Positions 39,251 through 48,026 are shown, counted from the stretch's first letter. The stretch is 64,000 bases of DNA from Halomarina salina (GCF_023074835.1 NZ_JALLGW010000001.1:2852001-2916000), one strand, 5' to 3'. Notes: generated by a model not told the origin, from the sequence alone. A program made the numbers and translations.

Positions 39251-41566
39251 CTAGAGCGTCGGGTCGACGTCGTCGGGGAGGTCGTCGCTCCAGCAGACAC
39301 CGTCGTGGTCGGGCGTCGTCACCGGCAATCGCTCCATCGAACAGAACTCCTGGAACTCCCGCGCGGACATCGTCAGGGTCGTCATCCGACCAGCACCGAG
39401 GAACCGCCGCTCGACGCCGTCGACGGTCGGTGCGTAGATGCCCCCCAGGTTCCCACGGGTCGGGAAGCCGTGCACGGTTATCTCGAACCGGCCGTCGTCG
39501 GTCCGGACGAGGTCCCAGCGCATCGGGATGCCGCTCCGGTTCTGTGCGACGGTCAGGTTCTGGTCGCCCACGACGAGGTACTGGTCGCCCGCGGCCGTCT
39601 CGCTGCCGAGGACGTCGATAGCCCCCCCGAGGGAGAAGCCCGCGTTGAGCAGGCGCGCGACGGTCCGGCCGAGGCCGGTCGCCGCCGCGTTCTCGACGTT
39701 CTCGACCGTGGCGACCCCGCCGATGGCCCCGGCGTCGACGAGGTGGTGTGCCTGGACGTACGACCGACACGCGTTGAGCATGAAGGCACGGACGGCCACA
39801 CGGTCGAGGGTGGCGGCGTCGAGGTAGCCGTCGGCGCACTGGAGGCCCCGCTCGTCGACGTGGCCGACGTAGTGGAGGAAGTCGCAGTCGGTCTGGAGGA
39901 GGTCGACGAGTTCCGCACGCGTCACCTCCTCGTAGGTCTCGACGCTGAACGCCACGAGGTCTCGAAGGCCGTAGAGCCCCGAGACGGCGAGCTCCTCGCG
40001 CATCTCGGGGTCGTTGGCGACCACCGCCACGTCGACCTCGCCGCTGGCGGTCGCGTCGAGGCGGCGTCGACTCGCGCCGAGGTCGGGTTTCGTCCCGCCG
40101 ACCGGGTAGCCGTCGCCGACCCAGACCTGTTCGATGCTGTCCGTCGGTCGCGGGACGACGACCGTCTCGTCCGCGAGCGTCGGTGAGGCCGACCCACCGT
40201 CCCCGCGCGACGGGGCAGCCGACTCCGGAGTGTCGTCACCTCCACGTTCCGTCGAGTCCCCCGGCAGGCGCCCGTTCGTCGTGTCCGTCGCGGTCGGCAG
40301 AGGCCGCTCGCTCGCCCCGCTCGGTCCGGTCGGTCCGCCCGGTTCGGCGTCACCCCCTCGGACGAACGCGTCGAGTGCGGTGGTGCCGCCGCGTTCGTCC
40401 GTCTGCGGTGACGGCGACAGGCAGCGAACCACGCCGAGGTCGTCGGCGACGTACGGGAGGTGCTCCAGTCCGTCGTACCGGGGGGCGACGTCGGCCGTGA
40501 GCTTCCAGCGCGGGACGGCCGGTGTGACGACGTCGAACGGGACGTCGAGGTAGGCGCGCGTCCGATCGGCGAGCGGCGCGTCGTACAGCGCACCGAAGTC
40601 CAGCGACCGACCCGTCTCGGCCAACCGTCGTTCGACGCGGCGGCGCTCGTCCAGGTCGAACGGGTAGAGCCCCTCGGTCCGGGTCACACACTCGAAGGTG
40701 AACAGGTGCTGGAGCGTGCGCGCGACGCGTTCCTCGAACGACCGTGACCCGCCGACGTGACGCCGTCCGCGGGCGTCGGTCTGTCCGGCCGCTCCTCCCG
40801 ATGTGGTGTCGTCGAGCGGGAACGTCCACCCGTGGTCGTCCGTCCGGAGGCGTGGCCGCGCCCCGAGTTCGACGCGCGCGTCGAGGAAGAACGCGAGCGA
40901 GGTAACTGGGTAGAGATACCGGAGCGACGGCGGCACCTCGACGACGAGTCGCCGTGTGCGACGGTCGCTCGACAGCGACTCCGGGACGTGGAGTTCGTCG
41001 CCGCGTTCGAGGAGGGGTGGGTGCCCCCGGAGCGTGGGCCACGACCGTTCGGGCGACGTCGTCTTGAGCGCCGACCCGAACTGGGAGAGCGCCGCCGCGA
41101 CACCCTCGGGCGTCTCCGGGACGGTGACGGTCGCCGCCGGGTGGTCGTGGCGGGACCGTGTGCCGATTCGGAAGCGGGTTGCGTCCGCTGCTTCGACGAC
41201 TCGTCCGTCCTCGTCGGCGTAGGTCGTGAACCCACCTTCGACGTGGAGGTACGTCTTCACCGCCGTCGACGACAGTTCGACGGTCCAGACGCCCGGTCCC
41301 AGGCTTCGCGTCTCTCGGCCCGCGACCTCGCAGGCAACCTCGCCGCTACCGTCGCGGACGATCAGGACCGGGAACTTCGGTATCCGGACGGCCCGCGTCC
41401 GGAGGACGACGGCGTCGTCGACGGGGAGACAGAACGGCTCGGTCGAACACCCCTTCGGCCGGACGGGCGTCGGCGTTCGGAACTCCGCGCGGACGCCCAT
41501 GACGTCGTCTGCGACGACGAACCCGGTCGGTGACGACGTGGGCGTGACGTTCAGTCCCGCTCGCAT
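39251..41566 (-). CDS. CHAT-domain (caspase-like) protein, left copy
   Basis: 771 residues from ATG 41566. An upstream in-frame start at 41668 abuts a TATA-like box and would be transcribed too early. An N-terminal beta-rich region is followed by conserved blocks shared with the right copy (QFGSALKTTSPERSWPTLRG, PLADRTRAYLDVPFD). A disordered Pro/Thr/Asp-rich linker spans about 445-510. The C-terminal CHAT protease domain has the catalytic His in CDFLHYVGHVDERGLQCADG and Cys in RAFMLNACRSYVQAHHLVDA. Both catalytic residues are intact. It faces the small hydrophobic protein at 39109-39243 tail to tail. Confidence 0.82.
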   Translation of the reverse strand: MRAGLNVTPTSSPTGFVVADDVMGVRAEFRTPTPVRPKGCSTEPFCLPVDDAVVLRTRAVRIPKFPVLIVRDGSGEVACEVAGRETRSLGPGVWTVELSSTAVKTYLHVEGGFTTYADEDGRVVEAADATRFRIGTRSRHDHPAATVTVPETPEGVAAALSQFGSALKTTSPERSWPTLRGHPPLLERGDELHVPESLSSDRRTRRLVVEVPPSLRYLYPVTSLAFFLDARVELGARPRLRTDDHGWTFPLDDTTSGGAAGQTDARGRRHVGGSRSFEERVARTLQHLFTFECVTRTEGLYPFDLDERRRVERRLAETGRSLDFGALYDAPLADRTRAYLDVPFDVVTPAVPRWKLTADVAPRYDGLEHLPYVADDLGVVRCLSPSPQTDERGGTTALDAFVRGGDAEPGGPTGPSGASERPLPTATDTTNGRLPGDSTERGGDDTPESAAPSRGDGGSASPTLADETVVVPRPTDSIEQVWVGDGYPVGGTKPDLGASRRRLDATASGEVDVAVVANDPEMREELAVSGLYGLRDLVAFSVETYEEVTRAELVDLLQTDCDFLHYVGHVDERGLQCADGYLDAATLDRVAVRAFMLNACRSYVQAHHLVDAGAIGGVATVENVENAAATGLGRTVARLLNAGFSLGGAIDVLGSETAAGDQYLVVGDQNLTVAQNRSGIPMRWDLVRTDDGRFEITVHGFPTRGNLGGIYAPTVDGVERRFLGAGRMTTLTMSAREFQEFCSMERLPVTTPDHDGVCWSDDLPDDVDPTL

Positions 41567-41666
41567 CGGCCCGGTGGATGGGGGGCGGCGGTCACCGGCT
41601 GACGGTGCGACGACTCGGCAGGTGAACTCCCGGTCGACATTTCGTGCGCTAGTCCGCCCCCGCATC

Positions 41667-41782
41667 AAATATAGTTTCGCACTAAAGATATGGAATTAAA
41701 GTCGCGCGTTGATGTGGCTCCCGACACCAACACTCCAGCGAGATAGACAATATTTCATGGCTCTCAAAACTATTATTTATAA
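41667..41782. promoter_or_regulatory. Divergent promoter region of the CHAT locus
   Basis: This is the AT-rich centre of the locus. The minus strand has ACTATATTTG (41666-41675), placing a start site near 41645 for the left CHAT gene. The plus strand has TTTATAA at 41776-41782, about 23-29 bases before ATG 41805, which supports a leaderless start for the DUF7504-type gene. Both halves of the mirrored locus are transcribed outward from here. Confidence 0.55.
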
Positions 41783-41804
41783 CTGCGATGTAGAGAAAAT
41801 TGAA

Positions 41805-42572
41805 ATGGTCGAGTTCGCCGACCCGCACGACTCCGCACCACCTCGCCGCCGTCCGACGGCGACGCCCGACGAGGCGTCGCTCAGAACGGACGACACCACG
41901 CTCGGCGAGACGTTACGGGACCTCAAGCGGCGGGGGTGCTCGGTGCTCGTGACGGGGGCGGTCCCGTTCGAGACGCGGGCCGCCATGTCCCGCCGCCTGT
42001 TCGGTGTCCCCGACGAGCGGCGCTTTCGACTGCTCGCCGTGACCAACAGCGTCGGTCTCCCGGTCGCCCGTTACCTCCCGGACGGTCTCGGGGCGCGGGA
42101 CGACGCCGTGACCGTGGTCGACTTCGCCGACGAACTCCGGGGAGGAGTCGCGGCGAGTTCGGGCGACACCGGTACCGCCACCGGTTCGTCACCCACCGTC
42201 CGCACCGACGACGCGGACCGGGTCGCGTCGCTCGGTACCTCGCTATCGTCGGCGGTCGCGACGGTCGCAGACCGCGTCGATACGTTCGCGCCAGGCGAAC
42301 TCCGGGTGGGCGTCGCGTCGCTCTCTGGTCCCTACGACGAGGAGGAGGCCGACCGCGTGCGCACGACGCTCGGCTCGATGGTCGAGGACGTCGTCGACCA
42401 CCGGGGGATGGTCCACTGTCACCTGCTCGGCGAGGCCGACGGCCGGACGGCGAACGGGCTGATGCCGTCGTTCGACGTCCGCATCGAACTCCGCGACCGC
42501 GGAACTGGGACCCCCGAACACCGGTGGGTCGTCCCCGAACAGTCGGTGCGGACGGCGTGGGTCCCGCTGTGA
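41805..42572 (+). CDS. DUF7504-type protein of the CHAT locus
   Basis: 255 residues from ATG 41805. It shares the motif order of the paralog at 19002-19646: LKRRGCSVLVTGAVPFETRA in place of a P-loop but without GK[ST], then FRLLAVTNSVGLPVARYLPD, APGELRVGVASLSGPYDEEE, FDVRIELRDRGTGTPEHRWV. The degenerate nucleotide site suggests a scaffold or sensor rather than an ATPase. The stop overlaps the start of the right CHAT gene (GTGA), so the two are translationally coupled and likely interact. Upstream ATG 41757 is possible but lies before the TATA box. Confidence 0.72.
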   Translation: MVEFADPHDSAPPRRRPTATPDEASLRTDDTTLGETLRDLKRRGCSVLVTGAVPFETRAAMSRRLFGVPDERRFRLLAVTNSVGLPVARYLPDGLGARDDAVTVVDFADELRGGVAASSGDTGTATGSSPTVRTDDADRVASLGTSLSSAVATVADRVDTFAPGELRVGVASLSGPYDEEEADRVRTTLGSMVEDVVDHRGMVHCHLLGEADGRTANGLMPSFDVRIELRDRGTGTPEHRWVVPEQSVRTAWVPL

Positions 42573-44758
42573 CAGCGCGACTCGCCATCGAGGCGTCGTC
42601 GGACGCCGGCGTCGTCGTCGTCGACGACGTCCAGGGTGTGACCGTACGGTTCGACACGGCGTCTCCCGTGTCGCCGGTCGTCGAGTCGCCGGAGGACACC
42701 GCCCTCCCGCTCGACGCCCTGGCGAGCCTCGACACCGCGGCCATCCGCGTGCCGAAGTTCGTCAACGTCATCGTCCACGACGACCACGGGACCGTCGTCA
42801 GTCAGGTCACGAACCGCCAGCGGACCCGTCTCCCATCGGGGCAGTACGTCCTGGAACTGGAGAGCCTCGCGGTGAAGACGTACCTCGTCGTCGACGGCAC
42901 CGTCGAGACGTACACCGACGAGTCGGGCCGCGTCGTCCGGGTGTCGGGGGCCGACACGATACGACTCGGTGCCCGGTCCCTCCACGAGTTCCCGGCCGGG
43001 ACCATCACCACCACCGACGACCCGGCGGACGTGATGGCGGCCGTCTCCCAGTTCGGGTCGGCGCTCAAGACGACGTCGCCCGAACGGTCGTGGCCCACGC
43101 TCCGGGGCCACCCGCCGCTCCTCGAACGCGGCGACGAACTCCGCGTCCCGGAGTCGGTCAGTGGGGACGGCGACCGGCCCGTCACGATTCGGGTCCCGCC
43201 CCGTCTCGACGCCGTCTACCCGGTCGCACCGCTCGCGTACTACCTGAACGCCCGCGTCGAACCCGGCGAGTCGCCGGTCCTCCTCGCCGACGGAACCGAA
43301 CATCCCCTGGACGACCCGAACGTCGAGACGGGCGTCGAGCGGACGCTCCGCCACCTGTTCTTCCTCGACTGCCTCACCCGGACGGAGGGGCTCTACCCCA
43401 TCGAACTGGCCGAACGCGAGGCCGTCGAGACCGTGGACCTCGGCCTCGACTTCGCAGCGCTGTACGACGCCCCGCTCGCCGACCGGACGAGGGCGTACCT
43501 CGACGTCCCGTTCGACGCACTCGACGACCACCGGCCGCGCTGGAAGACGACCGCCGACGTGCGGCCCGTCTCGTCGTCGGTCGAACAGCTACCGTTCCTC
43601 GTCAACGACCTCTGTACCATCCGCTGTCCCGGCCCGCGACGGGACAGCGTCACCTCGCCCACGACGAGTACCGTTCGCGAGTTCGCTCGCGGCGACCCGG
43701 TCGGTCGGGTCGGTGGCCGGGTCATGAGCGACGGTGGGACGGCCCGGTCGGAGGCCGCCGACACGACGCGGCGCTTCGACGACTGCGAGCGGTCGGACCG
43801 CATCGTCGGCCTCCCCCGAACCGGCAGCATCGAGCACGTCTGGGTCGGCGACGGCTACCGCATGGGGTCGGCGAAACCGACCGTCGCCGCCAGGAAGCGT
43901 CGGTTGAACGCCGTCACGAGCGGTCCCATCGACGTGGCCGTCGTCGTCAACGACCCCGAGATGCGTGCCGAGGGGAGCGTCCAGAACCGGTACGGCCTCC
44001 GCGAACTCGTCCAGTTCGACGTCTCGGTCCACGAGGAGCTCGACCGTACCGGGCTCCGCTCGCTGCTCACCGAGGACCGGGACTTCGTTCACTTCGTCGG
44101 CCACGTCGACGAGCGGGGCCTCCAGTGCGCCGACGGCTACCTCGACGCCGCAACGCTCGACCACGTTCGAACGCGCGCGTTCGTCCTCAACGCCTGTCAG
44201 TCCTACCGGCAGGGCCAGCACCTCGTCGACGCCGGGGCTATCGCGGGCGTGGTGACGTTCGTGATGATCGGTAACGACGCCGCGACCCGCATCGGACGGT
44301 CGCTCGCGCGTCTGCTCAACGCGGGGTTCTCCCTCGGCGGCGCGCTCGACGTGGTCGGTGAGACGGACCTGTTCGCCAAGCACTACGGCATCGTCGGCGA
44401 CCAGAACCTGACGCTCGCGTCGTCTCGCGGGTCGACCCCCATCAGCGTCGAACTGTGCCGACTCGACGACGACGATGGTGCCGACGGTGACGATGGTACC
44501 AATAGTGACGACAGTGACGACGACGAGCGGTTCCGCATCTCCCTCCACGGTCACCCCGCGGGCCGCATGGGGCCGGGAGCGGTGTACTCGCCGAACGTTC
44601 CCACGAACACCCGGCGCTACCTCAACGCGGGTCACGTCGACGACTTCGACCTGACTCGCGACCAGCTCGCGACGTTCCTCCGGCTCGAACGGTTCCCGGT
44701 CGTCGTCGACGGTGACCTCCACTGGAGCGAGTCGCTCTCGCTCGAAGACGTCGATTGA
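42569..44758 (+). CDS. CHAT-domain (caspase-like) protein, right copy
   Basis: 729 residues from GTG 42569, overlapping the DUF7504-type gene by 4 bases. The layout matches the left copy: beta-rich N-terminus (TARLAIEASSDAGVVVVDD), the shared block QFGSALKTTSPERSWPTLRG at about residues 165-195, PLADRTRAYLDVPFDALDD, and CHAT catalytic His in RDFVHFVGHVDERGLQCADG and Cys in RAFVLNACQSYRQGQHLVDA. A short acidic Asp/Gly insert (DDDDGADGDDGTNSDDSDDD) sits near residue 635. The 3' end meets the small hydrophobic gene at 44809-44943 tail to tail with 50 bases between. Confidence 0.82.
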   Translation: MTARLAIEASSDAGVVVVDDVQGVTVRFDTASPVSPVVESPEDTALPLDALASLDTAAIRVPKFVNVIVHDDHGTVVSQVTNRQRTRLPSGQYVLELESLAVKTYLVVDGTVETYTDESGRVVRVSGADTIRLGARSLHEFPAGTITTTDDPADVMAAVSQFGSALKTTSPERSWPTLRGHPPLLERGDELRVPESVSGDGDRPVTIRVPPRLDAVYPVAPLAYYLNARVEPGESPVLLADGTEHPLDDPNVETGVERTLRHLFFLDCLTRTEGLYPIELAEREAVETVDLGLDFAALYDAPLADRTRAYLDVPFDALDDHRPRWKTTADVRPVSSSVEQLPFLVNDLCTIRCPGPRRDSVTSPTTSTVREFARGDPVGRVGGRVMSDGGTARSEAADTTRRFDDCERSDRIVGLPRTGSIEHVWVGDGYRMGSAKPTVAARKRRLNAVTSGPIDVAVVVNDPEMRAEGSVQNRYGLRELVQFDVSVHEELDRTGLRSLLTEDRDFVHFVGHVDERGLQCADGYLDAATLDHVRTRAFVLNACQSYRQGQHLVDAGAIAGVVTFVMIGNDAATRIGRSLARLLNAGFSLGGALDVVGETDLFAKHYGIVGDQNLTLASSRGSTPISVELCRLDDDDGADGDDGTNSDDSDDDERFRISLHGHPAGRMGPGAVYSPNVPTNTRRYLNAGHVDDFDLTRDQLATFLRLERFPVVVDGDLHWSESLSLEDVD

Positions 44759-44808
44759 ACGATAACAAATCGCCGAGAAACGGACTGGTGTCGAGAACCG
44801 GTCGCCGA

Positions 44809-44943
44809 CTACGGGCCACCCAGCGTCGACCCTGCGGCCGCGGCCGCCGAACCCACCTGTGAGAGTGCGATGAGCGCCACGAAGAGGGCTCCGGTCAGTT
44901 TCGGGTGGTTCGCCAGTCGTTCTGCAACCGTGGTCTTCGACAT
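44809..44943 (-). CDS. 44-residue hydrophobic protein (DUF7503-like), right copy
   Basis: MSKTTVAERLANHPKLTGAL begins a protein of exactly the same length as the one at 39109-39243. A membrane-type segment (FVALIALSQVGSAAAAA) is followed by the conserved end GSTLGGP. A TATA-like AATTATATAA on the minus strand (44964-44973) lies 21-30 bases upstream, giving a leaderless transcript. Together with the left copy it frames the two CHAT genes symmetrically. The hydrophobic core could be a signal peptide, a membrane anchor or a pore-forming peptide. Confidence 0.72.
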   Translation of the reverse strand: MSKTTVAERLANHPKLTGALFVALIALSQVGSAAAAAGSTLGGP

Positions 44944-44963
44944 CACGTCTCACCGAACAGGGG

Positions 44964-44973
44964 TTATATAATT
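44964..44973 (-). promoter_or_regulatory. TATA-like box of the right small hydrophobic gene
   Basis: On the minus strand AATTATATAA lies 21-30 bases upstream of ATG 44943 in otherwise GC-rich surroundings. Position and sequence fit an archaeal TATA box for a leaderless transcript. Confidence 0.55.
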
Positions 44974-45129
44974 GAATCTAACTTAATAAATTCTAGAGTA
45001 TATTGTATAAAAAAACGTACTACCGGTTCAGAACAATTCTCGGCTGAGTTGGACGAGTGCCGCGCTGGGAGAGTGCATCGCGAACGGAGAGGAGGTTCGG
45101 TCGAAAACGCTGAGACGGTGTGTCCGGAA

Positions 45130-46002
45130 TCAGCGGACGGCGAGTTCGGTCTCGAGGGGCTCCAGAACGCGTTTGAGTCGGTCGTCGGCCGGCCCGGACT
45201 CGGAGGCGTTCTCCAGGAGCACCGTCTCGGAGGGGAACAGGCGCTCGCCGAGCACCAGCCCGTGGTCGCGCGCCGTCGACCCGGTGACGGTGACGTAGAC
45301 GCCCAGTCCGGCGTTCGCGATGGCGGCCTCCTCCTCCACGCCGTCGCCGGGGTAGCAGAACTCGACGCCGTCCAGCGCGTCGGTGCCGACGACCGCCTCG
45401 ACGAGGCGTTCGTAGCGCGGCGAGATGCAGACGGGGCCAGCGTACTCCTCGACGAACGAGCGGTCGAGGTCGCCGTCGGCGACCGACGGGGTGGCGAGGA
45501 GCGTGTGGTACACCGTATCGCCGAGACCGGAGACGAGGCGAACGTCGGTGTCCCGCGGGTCGATGCGGTCGTTGACGTCGGCCATGTCGCGGAGGGGGTC
45601 GGGAGCGAGGCCGACGACCTCTTCGAGGACGAGGTCGGCGCTGTCGAAGCCGAGTGCGAACTCGTGTTTCCGGAGCGCTCGGAACGGTTCCTCGCGGCCG
45701 ACGAGTCGGACCTCGTAGTCGCCGAGCGACCACGTCAGCGCGTCGAACGCGATGCGTCGCGGGAACCCCTCGCGACTGTCCCGGAGGACGGTGTAGTCCG
45801 CCGGACCTCGACTGTAGTCGGCGAGGCGGTCGTACACCGAGCGGTCGGTCGACTGCGTGCCCTTCGTGATGGCCTTCTCGTAGCGGAGCGTCGAGATGAC
45901 CTCGTCGGCGAGGTCCGGCGTTCCCGTATGGGCCGCGAGCCGTTCGAGGACGGCTTCGAGCGGACGACCCTTGCGCGGAACGGCGACGCTGATGGCTGCC
46001 AT
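45130..46002 (-). CDS. HisG-like protein (ATP phosphoribosyltransferase-type fold)
   Basis: 290 residues from ATG 46002. The N-terminus ISVAVPRKGRPLEAVLERLA resembles the ATP-phosphoribosyltransferase opening IAxPxKGR, and KHEFALGFDSADLVLEEVVG may be the usual GxxDLGITGxD region in altered form. The PRPP-binding loop is not clear. It may be a haloarchaeal HisG paralog with another substrate rather than the histidine-pathway enzyme; no his genes are nearby. Confidence 0.45.
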   Translation of the reverse strand: MAAISVAVPRKGRPLEAVLERLAAHTGTPDLADEVISTLRYEKAITKGTQSTDRSVYDRLADYSRGPADYTVLRDSREGFPRRIAFDALTWSLGDYEVRLVGREEPFRALRKHEFALGFDSADLVLEEVVGLAPDPLRDMADVNDRIDPRDTDVRLVSGLGDTVYHTLLATPSVADGDLDRSFVEEYAGPVCISPRYERLVEAVVGTDALDGVEFCYPGDGVEEEAAIANAGLGVYVTVTGSTARDHGLVLGERLFPSETVLLENASESGPADDRLKRVLEPLETELAVR

Positions 46003-46087
46003 TACGCCGAGAACAGCTTCCGGCGATAAAACGCGACCGATTGCCGACCGGTCTGTCCGCGGTGCGTCCGCGGTGAACTGGGTTCGA

Positions 46088-47959
46088 CTACTCCTCGTCC
46101 GCGTCGTCGGCCGTATCGTCGGCAGCGACACCGGGACCGCCACCGCCGAAGACGCCGGCCATCCGCTCCTGGAACGCGTCGAACTGCTCCAGACGCCCCT
46201 CGGCGTCGTCGAGGCGGTCCGAGAGGTCGTCGAGGTCCTCCAGCGTCGCCTCGACGTCGTCCAGCGTCTCGGCGAGGTTCTCGACGCGGTCGAGTTCCTC
46301 GTCGACTGCGTCGAGTCGCTCGGCGAGGTCGTCCGCACCGTCGAGTGCGTCCTCGACCTCGGCGACCCGACTCTCGGTGTCTTCGACCCGGTCGACGGTC
46401 GCCGAGAGTTCCGTACCGGTCTCGTCGAGGTCCGCCGCGACGGCGTCGAGGTCCTCGCTGCTGGCGGCCTCACCGCGGAACGTGTCGAGGTGGTCCTCGA
46501 CCGCCGAGAGGTCGTCGCGGAGGTCCTCGACGTGGAGTTCGACGTCCACGAGGCCGTCCTCCAGGTCGTCCGTCGACGTGTCGAGGGTCTCGACGGCGTC
46601 GGCCGCGTCGTCGGTTCGCTCGTAGAGGTCGTCGATTTCCTCCCGGACCGCGTCGAGTTCCTTCCCGACGGTCTCCGAGCGGTCGTCGACCTCGTCCATC
46701 CGGTCGTCGACCGCCTCGAACCGCTCGTCGGTCTCGTCGGCGTGGGCCGCGAGTTCGTCGACGCTCTCGTCGAGGGCGTCGACCCGTCCGTCAACGTCGT
46801 CCACGCGGTCGTCCACGTCGGCGACCTCCGTCTCGACCGTCTCGACCCGGTCGTCGACCGCGTCAACGTCCTCGCTCGTGGCGTCGAGTCGCTCGTCCAC
46901 GTCGTCGACTCGGGTGTCGACCGTCTCCACGTCCTCGTCGACCGAGCCGATGCGGTCGTCGTGCGCGTCGAGCCGCGTCTCCAGCGAGCCGAGTTCACCG
47001 CGCAGATCGCGCAGCAGAGTCTGTGCGTCGCCGTTCTCGTCGAGGAACTCCTCGAGCGCGTTCACGTACGCGCGAAGTTTCGTCACGTCCTCGCGGATGG
47101 TCGCTAGCTGGGCCGTCTCGCTTCCGGACGGCCCCTCCGCGCCGAGCGCACCCCGGAGCGCGTTCTCGACGGCGGGGTCGACGCTCCCGTCGCGCAGTTC
47201 GCGAGCGAGCGCGGCGGCGACGCCGCCAGCCGCGGGGGCGGCGTCCAGAGCGTCGTTCTCCGTCGGTGGAGTGGCGGACGTCGTCGAGGCGGCTCCGGCC
47301 GCGTCGGTGGCGTCGTCGCCGTCGGGGGTCTCCGTCGTCTCGTCGGTCGTCGAACCGGCCGTCGCCGAGTCAGTCGTCTTCGAGTCGGCGACGGTCGAAC
47401 CGGACGATTTCGACTCGGTCGACCCGCCGGCCTCCTCGTTCGGGTCGCTCAGCTGGATGGGTTCTATCTCGTCGTCCTCGTCGGTCTCCGCCTCCTCGAC
47501 GAGGTCGACGGCTTCGGCCTCCTCTTCGAGACCCGGTACGGTGTCGGCGTCGCCCGAGATGACGTCGCGAACGGGGTCGCCGCTGTTGGTCCCGAGGACC
47601 GCCGCCGCGGCGTCGTCGACCTCGAGGGTCGGGTCTTCGAGGAACGTCTCCGCGGCGTCGACGTCCTTGTCCCGCAACGCGTAGACGGTCGTCACCGACT
47701 CGCCCGCGGCGAGGTCGCGTTCGAAGACGAGGTCGCCGTCCTCGACCGACCAGAACTCCTCGCCGAAGTCGGGGTGGAACCCCACGTCGTCCGGCGTGAC
47801 GTCCTCGGGGAGGTGGTCGACGACGCGGCACGTCACGCGCTCCTCGCGCTCCGACGTCACCACGAACGCGATTGCGGGCACCGGGAACTCCTCCGGTTCG
47901 AACGACTTCTCGACGGTGACGTCGTTCGCGGCGACGACACCGGTAGCCAATTCACTCAT
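46088..47959 (-). CDS. Long acidic coiled-coil protein
   Basis: 623 residues. Residues 1-110 form a beta-rich domain found in several haloarchaeal proteins (ATGVVAANDVTVEKSFEPEE, GFHPDFGEEFWSVEDGDLVF). A disordered Asp/Thr/Ser linker spans about 120-245. Residues about 270-600 are a near-continuous heptad coiled coil (VDDRVETVETEVADVDDRVD, LDAVREEIDDLYERTDDAAD) ending in GVFGGGGPGVAADD. The heptads would form a rod tens of nanometres long. No nucleotide-binding motif is present, so it is not an SMC ATPase. Role unknown, possibly structural. Confidence 0.8.
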   Translation of the reverse strand: MSELATGVVAANDVTVEKSFEPEEFPVPAIAFVVTSEREERVTCRVVDHLPEDVTPDDVGFHPDFGEEFWSVEDGDLVFERDLAAGESVTTVYALRDKDVDAAETFLEDPTLEVDDAAAAVLGTNSGDPVRDVISGDADTVPGLEEEAEAVDLVEEAETDEDDEIEPIQLSDPNEEAGGSTESKSSGSTVADSKTTDSATAGSTTDETTETPDGDDATDAAGAASTTSATPPTENDALDAAPAAGGVAAALARELRDGSVDPAVENALRGALGAEGPSGSETAQLATIREDVTKLRAYVNALEEFLDENGDAQTLLRDLRGELGSLETRLDAHDDRIGSVDEDVETVDTRVDDVDERLDATSEDVDAVDDRVETVETEVADVDDRVDDVDGRVDALDESVDELAAHADETDERFEAVDDRMDEVDDRSETVGKELDAVREEIDDLYERTDDAADAVETLDTSTDDLEDGLVDVELHVEDLRDDLSAVEDHLDTFRGEAASSEDLDAVAADLDETGTELSATVDRVEDTESRVAEVEDALDGADDLAERLDAVDEELDRVENLAETLDDVEATLEDLDDLSDRLDDAEGRLEQFDAFQERMAGVFGGGGPGVAADDTADDADEE

Positions 47960-48026
47960 TAGTGGACAGTATTACTTTCCGATAATAAACCTGTCCGTGA
48001 ACTGTATAGCCCCCGACGCGTCTGCG

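Noticed and set aside
41936-42568. Upstream extension of the right CHAT protein
   Set aside because: It overlaps the DUF7504-type gene in another frame and is Arg-rich. The GTG at 42569 overlapping the upstream stop is the natural start.
46088-47959. SMC-type ATPase
   Set aside because: The long coiled coil lacks Walker A, Walker B and signature motifs at both ends.
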